A DNA stretch of 64,000 bases from NCBI GenBank assembly GCA_964017155.1, contig OZ024862.1, positions 39,303,675 to 39,367,674 on the forward strand, read 5' to 3'. Shown here one piece after another: positions 11,726 through 23,700 of the stretch. Positions within the stretch are counted from its first letter, which is position 1, and each line of letters starts with the position of its first letter. The notes below the pieces were generated by a model, which was given only the letters and a program-made list of their open reading frames with translations, did no database searches and was not told where the DNA came from. The position numbers were made by a program, and so were the translations under genes. Source of the stretch: Oasisia sp. SBJ-2009. Taxonomy: Eukaryota > Annelida > Polychaeta > Sabellida > Siboglinidae.

Positions 11726-14700
11726 TATATTCATTCATTGTCACTAGTTGGTTTCAAAAGTCACATGCGTTTACAAGTGGGTGAGTGAGTGAACCCCTCC
11801 ATTGTTTCCCGTCTACAGCTCCCTCCTCTTTCATCTTCCCCTCACTTTACAAATCCTTCCACTTCATTTGCTCTTCCCTCCTTGGCTGTGGCCTTCTCCC
11901 ATTCCTGCGTTTTTGGTGTTTTCCATCCTTCACGTATTTCCCTGCACCAATTCTTATCACATGAGCCATCCCATCCCATCCCATCCCATCCCATCCGATC
12001 CCATCCGATCCCATCCGATCCCATCCCATCCCATCCCATCCCATCCCATCCGATCCCATCCGATCCCATCCGATCCCATCCGATCCCATCCGATCCCATC
12101 CGATCCCATCCGATCCCATCCGATCCCATCCGATCCCATCCGATCCCATCCGATCCCATCCGATCCGATCCCATCCGATCCCATCCCATCCCATCCCATC
12201 CCATCCCATCCCATCCCATCCCATCCCATCCCATCCCATCCCATCCCATCCCATCCCATCCCATCCCATCCCATCCCATCCCATCCCATCCGATCCCATC
12301 CCATCCCATCCCATCCCATCCCATCCCATCCCATCCCATCCCATCCGATCCGATCCGATCCGATCCGATCCGATCCGATCCGATCCGATCCCATCCCATC
12401 CGATCCCATCCGATCCCATCCCATCCCATCCCATCCCATCCCATCCCATCCGATCCGATCCCATCCCATCCGATCCCATCCGATCCGATCCCATCCGATC
12501 CCATCCGATCCCATCCGATCCCATCCGATCCCATCCGATCCCATCCGATCCCATCCGATCCCATCCGATCCGATCCGATCCGATCCGATCCCATCCCATC
12601 CCATCCCATCCCATCCCATCCGATCCCATCCGATCCCATCCGATCCCATCCGATCCCATCCGATCCCATCCGATCCCATCCCATCCCATCCGATCCCATC
12701 CGATCCCATCCGATCCCATCCGATCCCATCCGATCCCATCCGATCCGATCCGATCCCATCCCATCCCATCCCATCCCATCCCATCCCATCCCATCCCATC
12801 CCATCCCATCATCCCTTGAGACTCGGCTCTTTCATCCTTCTTCTGTTCCTGCGATCCTCTAACCCTGTTGCTCTTGTAAACGTCCACCTTCTGTTGTCAG
12901 TGTGACTGGCTTGGTGGCTTAACGTGCACTCGGGACATAATTCCCATTTCGGCTTTTTTCAGTTTGTTTCTCTCCATCATAACTCCCTCTGCCTCTCTCC
13001 ATTTATTGTCTGGCTATCATCTGGTCATTCAAATGTGTCATGTGACAGTGTATCATGTGAAACTGGCTGCCATTGTTTTCAGTGGCATGATCAATAGTCA
13101 TAAATAAATAAAGCCAAATAAATGAAGATCAAACTGAAAATATTTGTGGTTGACTTGTGGGCAGTTAAGAAGTCAGAATAAATATAATGTATTCTGTATA
13201 TCATGGCTTTTGAGAAGAAATGATTTGACTGTGTAAGTTCTGCCACACGTGAACCTTGCATCATAATATCTTGTTGGTATTAAGTGCATGTCTGTCTGGT
13301 GTCTTCACAAACCATGTTGTTGTCAATAGTAGTTAATAAAGCTGTCTGGCGTTGATCTCGAATATAAAGGGGAGTGGTTGAATAATGAATACACCAATAA
13401 CGCTGTCTAAATTAAGTAATTATTGATGGTACATTTGTATCGCTGACTTACTGACCTTTGATCTTTTACTGCAGTGCATGTTTAGAAGACTTAGAGTTAA
13501 ATACGATTGATTTATGAAATTATAAATATCTTGCATTTTTATTGATTTTATGAATTTACAAATGTCTGGCATTGTTTGAAATGTGCTTTATTTTAAAATA
13601 TTAAAAACACGTCATGATTCAGATATAAATGCACACAGTTTCTATTAACATTTCAGATATGCACAAGGATATGAATTGATATATTCTATGTCAGCAAGAA
13701 TTGTCAGCAATGTGCTGATGTAGCATAGCATATATTGAGAATCTGTAGAAAGTATTACCAATAGTGTTGTGTTAAAATGTGACGAAATATGCTAGGTTAG
13801 GGATGCAAGCGTTTGCTATTACTTACGATCCTAAAATTTTGTAAGTTCAAACAGGCCAATGGCATCTGCTGTATTTGATAAAATACAACAGATGCCCCCT
13901 CCACTTTTACCCATCCATCACCCGTCCAGTGATATTTCTACCCAAGCTAAACAGATTTTACCCATCCAAATGATGGGCGCACCGGACACTACATAGAGCT
14001 CTGCTTTTATTATACAAATACAGGCTTACAAAGAAGTAAACAAATATGCAACATTAGAATAAATAAAGATGTAATATAGGTATATGACACTAACCATGCC
14101 CTGTTGTGTGTTTCAGAGTCAGTCGGCTCCCCTGGACCTCACTCACAATGGCACCCTGCAGACTCTCTCAGGTGAATTCCCTCCCTCCAGATGTTGTACT
14201 ATCCTGCTGGAGGAGATTGTGCCCAATGGATCGAGTGTCATGGGAGGAGGTGAGACCCCTGTTTTTTTAAGGCCTACAATACGATACGAGATGATAATAA
14301 TAATAACTTCTTTTGCGTCAATATCCTCGAAGATCAAGCTCAGTGGCGCGACAAAACCAAGGGATTAAGCAAACTCGTAATCGAAAATAATGCATGAGTC
14401 GTCAATGGATGGATGAAGAAGCTAGGAGGCTAAGGAGGATAGGCAACTAAAGAGGTTTTTAGACGTTGGCGGAATGAAACTATATCACCTTCTGATTTAA
14501 CACTGGCAGGAAGTGAATTCCACACCGTTGGTGCGGCAACCGATAAATTAAGCTTGGGGCCCGGCTTTAGTTTTCACCCGAGGGATGTAAAGAGGGTTAC
14601 TACTGGTTGAGCGTAGCTGTCTGGAATTTCTTGCTGGAGATATGATACGATACAATGCGATACTAGATGATATGATACGATACAATGCTATGCATTAACA

Positions 14701-17700
14701 CATTAAATTTTATTGTCCCAGAAGAAGGGAAATTCATTTGCAGCATTCATATAATACATAAATAAAATAGTAAAACAAATACAGCAACAAATCAAAACCT
14801 ACTGAAGGTATTCCATCATATTGTGAGGTATCATTTTATAGCCCATGGTCTGTGGAATCCAAATAGGGTCCAAAATTCAATTTTTCTATTTTGCGACTTT
14901 GTTGTGGCAGATCATATGTAACAATAAATGCAGGTTCACTATGTATACAAATTTTATAAACCTACAGTTAAATTTGTACAAATCATTGGTTATAAAAATC
15001 AGACATCAGAGCCGATGTAACATGCTTTCCGGATATAACAAAATTGTCATCATACTGTTTGGGTTCAGTGCTAGGTTTACGACACCCATCCTAGCTTGGT
15101 GTAACAAGTTTGTTGAGTTTCCTATCTACCCGAAGTAAGACAGAGGCGGACTTAGGAATCACATAAATCTTTCCAGATTATGGGCCAGGTGACGTTGAGA
15201 CAATGCCAAGAGCCCTTGTGATCTAGGCACACATAGCCTATGTTATCTCACTGTCAGGGGAAGGCAGGAAGAACTGGATAAGTGTAGTTTTTATGAGGGC
15301 AAGGTTTCCATAGTCAATGAGCCAAATGGTTAACACATTCACGATAGGCAACTTAGGATGATTCATGATCTAGTACAAACTCACAGGTCACAATTGATAC
15401 CAACAATTCCATATAACTACGCTATACGATCAACTATATTCGTAAGCACTTCAGTGCTAAAATAGGGCAGGGCAACAGAATGTGTTGGTATTCTCCTTAA
15501 ATTATCCAAACAATATAACTGCTCTTTGGTATAAATATAATAATCTGTACAGCATAATAAGAAGTAAAACAAATTTGAGCAATCAAATTTGTTATAATTT
15601 AATATATATATTTACATGTTTTAATCAACGTTTTCTAATAAACTCATCAGTTTCTCAAACGTGCAGGTGAAAGATAAGTGACCTAATCAAAAATTTATTG
15701 TAATTTTGTAAATAAAACCACTACAAGGTGATGAATAAGAAATTGACAATCATAAAGGAAACTTTCAATGATTTCTGATGCCCTGATTACAGAGGAATGC
15801 AAAGTAGACGAGGACAGCTGGAAGTTGCCACTTGACCGATTCACACCCCTGAAAGAGATACACAAGGATAAGTTCCGCAAACTGCCCAAGAGCATCAGGT
15901 AAACTGAAGAGTGCCATAGACATGTAAATTGAAGAAGTCGTTCTATGCAGTGCTGCCACCATGTGGGCATCTTAGACTGTGGCTTGCTTGTCCAGTTGTC
16001 TACAAATTTTAAGTGCTATCCAGGTTTTGGGGTTGGGGAGGGGAGTGGAGATGGAACTCTCTTTATTTGTAGTCTCAGTGATGAAAACAATTTCAATCTA
16101 ACTAAACACAACATGTAACTTTGTGAAATATTAAAAGGAGGTTATATAAGAAATACACATACCCTGGTAGTCCAGTTTCTGTGACATATATTTGTGGTGT
16201 TTGTGTTTTTCAAAACAGCAATTAGAACATGTTACAGCACAACTACGGGTACAATTGCAGTGGATGATTTCAAATTGTCAATGCCTTTAGGTTGATGTTT
16301 CTACTGAATCAAAGATTTTGATACATTTAGATGTATTTATTATGTTATTAGATGTGAATGGAGATGTGTTAAAAGTAAACACATGTAGATGCTGAAAATG
16401 GCAGTGAAATGAGAAAATGAGCATGATAGGGTGGCGTGTTTTATACCATTGTCTGTCATGTTGAAGACGTTACTACAAGGCTCAGGATGAGTTGATCAAC
16501 GCGTTTGAGAACATTGAGTTGGATGTGGATGATGCAATGGAAAACAGCAATGAACAGCAGGCCCTCCTGAAGACCACCAAGTACCTCTCCATTCTGACAT
16601 TCTTTGCCAACCTCGTGAGTACGAAGTACCTCTCCATTCTGACATTCTTTGCCAACCTCGTGAGTACGAAGTACCTCACCATTCTGACATTCTTTGCCAA
16701 CCTCGTGAGTACCAAGTACCTCTCCATTTTGGTACTTTGCCATCCTCACGTGTACCAGTTACCTTTCTACATTCTTTGACCACCTTATAAGTACCATGTA
16801 TCAGGTATCAAGTTACTTGTCACAATTGCAAATGTTCCAATTCTTACATATTACCCAGTAATTAACATTTGTAAAATGGCATAAAACAGTTAAAAATGGC
16901 AAAGTGACTTTTAGGAACATATTGACACATTCTATGAGATATGGTGAGTGTATCATATTTGTGTGGCTAACGTTTGTCTTGCATGAGTACACAACTGACT
17001 AGTGGCCTTTTAACTTGACATGGACAGTCATACATGTTCATTTGCACATGTCATGAGCCACACAGACATGCACCGCTCACTCATCTGATTTCTCAATCAG
17101 CGTAATTGATTTAAGCATAATAGTCAACAAAGACTAAAACTTGCATAAGATACAAAAATACCACAGACAGTTCTGGATGTGGTGCTGTGTAAAATACATT
17201 CTTACTCATGCTTGTCTGCAGATATTGCTGGTGGCAAAGCTGGTGGCGGCCATCTTGTCTGGGTCGCTGTCCGTCGTGTCTTCACTCATAGACAGCGCCG
17301 TTGATCTCATCTCTGGGGCGCTGATGTACTGGAGCGCCAGAGCCGTCAAGTACCGCGACATCTACCAGTACCCACAAGGTAGTCTCCTCGTACTTTATTA
17401 CACCTTTGCTGGGCCGTTTTTCTGCACAGTTACTCACTGAGGAATATTTAAATGAGATGTTTTTTCGAAGCAGTCTTTGTCAAGAGATTTTCTATTTTGT
17501 CATGTTATTATTCTTAATGATATAATATCGATGGATGCTTTTTTGTTATAATTTATTTATTTTCTTGTATGGAAATGTTCATAAGTAAATGCATAGAAAA
17601 CATTGCATTCGATCTTGGGCAGCCCCTGTGTGACTGACCAATATTGGTCTCCTTAGAAGTCTCCTGTCTCTTGCCGAGACTTGTGTGTTGTTTTGGACAG

Positions 17701-20700
17701 TTTATTTCATGATTGTTTTTCTGTTATAGCGAAAATAATGTTGTAATATTTTTTGTATATGTAAAGTATTTAGATCTATGTATTATCAATTAATATTATG
17801 TCCATAGGGCAAATAGATGTTCTGACTAGTTCAATGAGACCTCATAAGATCATAACTTTATAACAACAATAGATACAGGCTAGTATACAATTGGTTTTTT
17901 GGTTTAGCATCAAAGTAGTATTGTATAAGCGTATGTTTTATATTACTTTTATTTAATTGGAATAACCATTGTAAAGCACACCGAAAAAATTATTTGGATG
18001 GAGCGTTATATAAGTACTAAACTATTATTATTATTAGTCAGTTAATAGAACCCAACCGGGCACTTATGCAGAATTCAGACCCACCTCAGTTTTGCCATTA
18101 TAACTGTATATTTGCCTATATATTGCCTCACACAAACTCTAATCCTAAACATGATCAATCAGCATTCCCAGGTATATTTATGTTTCACAAATATTGCATT
18201 TTGAGACCCAAATAGCGCTCCAATTTGTGCCAGTCGCAACTGCAGCGGTGCATGTGTCACTGCGCTGTGCGCATGGAATGAGTGATAAACAGTTTGTTTA
18301 TGCCGACCATGCTGTCTTTTCAACCTCAAAAGTATGCCAAGATGCGCTGTTTAAAAACATAAATATGCACAAGATGATGTTAAATTATTGCATTAACAAA
18401 ATCAAGTATCAAATGATGGCAAAGATACAGTTACAATGGCAAAATTGGGGTGGGTCCGAATTCTGCGTAAGTGTGCTGGAAATAACTAGCAATAAACTAG
18501 AAAGAATGTTTTTTCCTCCTTCGCAGGTCGGACGCGGCTGGAACCTCTTGCCATCGTCATTCTGTCTGTCATCATGGCCCTCGCCTCCGTGCAGATGATC
18601 CGCGAATCCACCCAGAAGATCATCCAGTACACCCAGTCGGACGTCGTTGATCTGATGTTTGGTCTCGTGCCCATCTGTATCTGCATCGGCACAGTGGGTG
18701 AGTGATCACGGCCTCACATCAGTGCCTCTCACGTATAGAAAGATTTGTCATTTGCATACTTACAGCTCTACCCCTGAGCCATCACGTAGAGCGCAATAGC
18801 TCAGGGGTAGAGCTTCGGATTCTCGACTACAGGAACCCGGGTTCAAATCGTTCGCTGCGGTGTTAAAACCTTAGGCAAGTTTTTTCATTCTACATTGATC
18901 CTGTTCACTCAGCTGAATAAATGAGTACCTGGCTATAGACAGTGGTGGATATGTGTACGAGCAGCCTTCACGCATTAATTGTAGCATATGGCTGGATGCT
19001 TCCCAGAGAAGCTGAGATGGTGTCTGAGTGAACAGGTCTGTCGGGGAAGTAAAGTGTAAAGCGCTTTGAACGGTCCTGATGACTGGATACTGCATTATAT
19101 AGGAACTTGCCTTTACATGTACACCTACTTACATACTATCATATTTGTAGGGTGTGCAATACGGTTGTATAAAAATCTTACCATTATCGTCTTGAGCAAC
19201 AGGCAAATAAAACTTAAAATAAATAAGTTAATTTAAATGTCCAAAGAAAGACTGGAAATCACCCAATGATTTGTTCAGTTATGTTTAATGTATTTGCTAG
19301 CTATGACCTAGTATTTATGCGTTGATCACTAGATGGCAGCTCTTGAACAACAGAAATGGACACCACCGCTGACCAATGCAGAAATAACTGTTTTAAGCTT
19401 CCAAATCCATGAAATGTTTCCACATAAATCTGTTCATTATTGCTTCACAAAGTAGTATGCAAACACTACAGCATGCCACCTTGTGTGATGTCACTATCTT
19501 GATGATGTGCATGTTTGCAAGTGAGATTAGCAACAGCTGTTAAATTAGAAAGTGTAGTAAGTAGCACAGTGGCTAGAGCTTCAGACTCTCTACTAAGAGA
19601 ATCTGGGTTTGTATCCTATTTCGTTCACTCTACATTGCTCCAGTTCACTCAGCTGTATGCATGAGTAAATGGCTATAGACAGTGCATTAATAGCAGTGGT
19701 TGGATGCTTCCCAGAAAAGTCAAGATGGTGTTCAATTGAACTAGGAGTAAAGTGTAAAGCACCCTGATCAGTCCTGGGGGCTGGATATTGTGCTACTTAA
19801 GAACTAATGTAAGACCACAATTAGGTGCTCGTCCGCCATTACTTGTGCGACCAAAGAGTACCCTATAAAAGCAGCATTATGCAGGTTGTCTGAATTTCTG
19901 TGAGCACATATGTAATGTGGAGTGAGTAGAAATGATGTTTTGTGCAGCGTGGCATCAGAGCTGTCAAATTATGACAGCTGCATTTCTGCGTATTAATACA
20001 GTTGTCATTTTGCTTCGTGATGTGATCAGGGGCAATCCGTGGGTGGTTCAAGCAGAAATGGAGGTGTGTAAGGTTTGAAAGAAGTTTGTGGGAGCTTGAG
20101 GTATTAAAAGTTCACAACTTTTTCACCGAACCTCTGTCTACGGAGGGTAAACATGCTGTGAAATGGTCAATAACAGAGCTCATCAAGATTAGTAGGAAAT
20201 AAAGGAAACGTTATAATGGTCGCCTATGGAAAATGCAAATGTGGTCTGACTCCAACTGACCGTACGAACTGACCTGTTGTGTTGTGTTGCAGTGATCAAG
20301 TTGATCCTGTTCCTCCTGTGTCGCCGTCACGACTCTCCCAGTCTCCAGGCTCTCTCCCTCGACCACCGCAACGACATCCTCTCCAACTCTGTCGCACTGG
20401 CCTGTGGCCTTCTTGGTACGTCTCCTCTGTCCACCGTAGTCTTCCTCTCATGTTCATATGAAATCAAAAATACCTTTAGTTATCCCCCAAGGGGAGATTT
20501 TCTTGTGATGTTCCACAGCTCAAGGGATAAAAATGATAATAAAGTGTGTTGTACAAGAGAGTACAGTAAAATAAGTTTTAAGATTTATATATATGATTAA
20601 AAAAGGAAAATAATTTACATATCACAGCAATAATAATAATGATAAATAAATAAATAAATAATAAAAGCAGTTTATCATCTCATATCTAAGGGATTCCAGT

Positions 20701-23700
20701 TTGAGTAACAACAGCGGGAGGGAGGGAGGGAGGGAGGGAGGGGGGGGGGGAGGGGGGGGAAGCATATCATTAATTTAGAAAACGAGTAGAGTAAAGGATG
20801 AAGGATATTCGAGAGTGACTTAATCTCAGTTCAGCCTGCACCCTTCATTCTGGATAGAAAGATTACATCACACAAAAATGGAAAAACCACCTCAAAATTA
20901 TTCACAAAAAAGACACTTATGATACTAGCTTTACATTTAAATTGGTCAAAATGTTATAAACAAAGTAATTTCAAGACGTTAGAGCATTTGACTTTCAATC
21001 AAAAGATTTTGGTTTTGAATCTTCTTCTGGTCGTTTCAAACCTCAGACAAGTATGGTATATTCCCCTATAGACGTGCACTGCCTAACAGATGTGGACCCT
21101 CTTTTTACAGAGGTGAAACCGTACACAAAAACAGATTTTTAGATGTGAACGCTAGCTAAAATACAGACAGCTTGTGCTACTTAAACATTATGATAAATTA
21201 AAAGATACCCACGTAAGTGTTTCCACTTGTGTACTGTGCGTCTATTGAGGATAAAATGATTCATAGACATCTGTGGATGTTTCTGTATGAATAGTATTCA
21301 CAGGGCTGTACACTTCCCTGAGAAATTGAGAAGGTGATCTATTCAACAGATCTGTCAGGGAGAAAACTAAAGCATTGATACACGTATAGAAGTGTTTAAG
21401 GAGACCAGCGGGTCGAGAAATAAAAAAAATACGGTTTTCAGATCATGTCATTTTCAGATGCATTGGTATCTTATACAGCTCTGTGCAAGAGCATATTTCA
21501 ATATTTCAAGAATGAATACCAATAAAAACATCATTTATAACATGCCCCTCATTCTTCAAGAAGCAAAATCCACCGTGGTAGCCATTTTTAAATGTCCGGG
21601 AATGACTGAAAAGAACGTTCGAGTCCAGAGACACGCCGCCTAGTAAATCCGCCATGTTTGTAACCGTCTTGTCCGGAAGTTTACACATAACCGGATGTGG
21701 TGTTCTGGGAGTTCTAGAATATAATTATATGCATCTATTTCGGGAAAATGTATGCGACCTCTACTGCCATATAAGGATTTGTTACGCGATCCATGGCTCA
21801 TTATAATATCGCGTAAATATCTAATCCAATGAACGCGCCCGGCGCACCAATGATCGCATCATCGCCCAATCAGCGCCGTTTCCGGCAGCTGCAGGATGAG
21901 AAAGCAAATGGCGTCGACCGGCAAAACGTTAACAATTCGTCACGCATTTTGGGTCAAAAACACACTTATAAATAAGGTTGGCACAATAATAAAATGTTGT
22001 TCCTATATGAATCTGATGCTTGGTAGTCATGTTCATTATGCAGACACTTATAAATGATTTAGTTAATGGTTATTAGTGGTTTCTAGGTGTGCTGTCAATA
22101 TTATATGACATGCTGTCGTTTTTTGTCATTTTCTCAAAATCACGTTTTTGCACATTTGTGAAATTCCAAATAATTATTCCCAAAAAACTATGAAAGATAG
22201 ACATCTGAAATTTGTTCCATCTGTTCACATGTTAGTGACACACACAATAAGACTCATTTGACCATTGCAGCTGACTACATGGAGTTGTCAGATATGAAAC
22301 ATTACAGTTGACCAACGTCCAAAAAACGTTATTTCTGAAAAATCATTTTACAAGCATAGAACACATTAGATCTTTCAAGCTCAAACCACCTTATTGTATG
22401 AAGGGACATTCTAGCTAATGAATTTGAGCAGTTTCATGAATCCACATGAAACCATTGACTCAGAATAATTTTTTTTAATTCACCCCTCTGTGTAATTTTA
22501 AAATGTCGGTTGCTATAGCAACACATATGCAAATGAGTTCAAATTTTACACACTAAGTGCTGTTCACATAACGAACGTGTATGCCAAATTTGGTTGAGAT
22601 ATATTGAGTATTAACATAAATATGGCACATAGCTGTTCTCGAGTAGTTGGTACCCTTAAAATATTGAATGAGTATGAAAATATTGACAGAAATATTTTTT
22701 TCTCGGTTAAGGAAGAGAAAAGGACTAGAGGACATGGAATTACATTAGCAAAGAAGCAGTGTAGATTAGATATTAGAAAAGTTAAATTTTCACAAAGAAC
22801 AGTAAATGAATGGAACAGGTTATTGGCTGATTGTGTAGGTGCTAGTAGTGTTAATATGTTAATATATACCTAAGAAGGGCAGGGTACATTTAGATAGATA
22901 GGTTGAACTCTTGATAAGCCAAAGGGTTTCCTTGTCCACCTGCCATCTAGAGTTGATTCTCTAGGTGGCAATCTGGTTAAATCTGGTTAAATTGTTAATG
23001 TTGTGTAGAAATGTATTTGTAATGTTTATGTTTGGTCGTGTCTTACTGTTGTTTCACTGCGTCCACAGGCTACAGAGTTTGGTCATTTGCTGATCCAATT
23101 GGGGCCATCATCATCAGTGTGTATATCATAGGCAGCTGGGCTATTGCTGGTTGGGGTAAGTCTCCGTCTACACAGTCATACATCATATCAGTTTGGATTA
23201 AAGCGAAGTAAAAGTGGGAACATTTCAGCTTTCCAGTGATGCCTGCTTCGTCCTTTTAAGTACATTGTATGATAATAAAATATTGTTATAGATAGTTGAA
23301 TTACTTTAAATGTTATTTAAAATAAGTCAGGGATTTTATATTCCTAAATTGTTAACCACATTTGATTCAGCTAAGAAATTCACCGGTAGCACACCTGTAT
23401 GTTATTAATTACATTTTAAGTCAAACGAAATCTTACAGAGTTGTTTTATATTTATAAAATTACTGACTCTGACGTCTGAAATCAGTAGCAATCCCTAACT
23501 TACAGAAATCTACCCAGCTCACTTGTATAACAAATGGTTTTATTCCTCATAATATAAAATACATGTCATTCCATCTTTCCAAACCCCAAGGGTGATATCG
23601 GTACCATCCACGTGAACATATTGACTCAATTTCTTGATGCATCTTCTTAATTTATAAGCAACAACTTGGAATTCAATCCAGTTTATTGTTTCAGCTGTGT

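Larger units (their letters stand above)
5973..14116 (+). other. CDF intron 1 (8.1 kb)
   Basis: Phase 0 GT-AG intron. It holds the GT/GGGT microsatellite (6965-7082), a hAT MITE (7640-7971), a modestly CpG-rich patch (about 8190-8560), a SINE (9302-9625) with a second worn tail (about 9650-9790), a TA array (11660-11735), the pentamer satellite (11966-12810) and a hairpin with a MITE fragment (13861-13999). No further exon was recognised. Confidence 0.75.

Noticed and set aside
11789..12905. Open frames of 280-367 codons on both strands (SHPIP or WDGMG repeats)
   Set aside because: They come from a 5-bp satellite that contains no stop in any frame; no start context, splice support or protein family.
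15695..15970. 91-codon minus-strand open frame
   Set aside because: Shadow of CDF exon 3, which is on the + strand with matching splice sites and phases.
16456..16749. 97-codon minus-strand open frame with tandem repeats
   Set aside because: Shadow of CDF exon 4 and its 45-bp duplication.
21506..22535. Possible regulatory island in intron 7 with CG-containing stretch near 21830-21930
   Set aside because: Only a short CG-rich patch and no promoter element; not enough to call.
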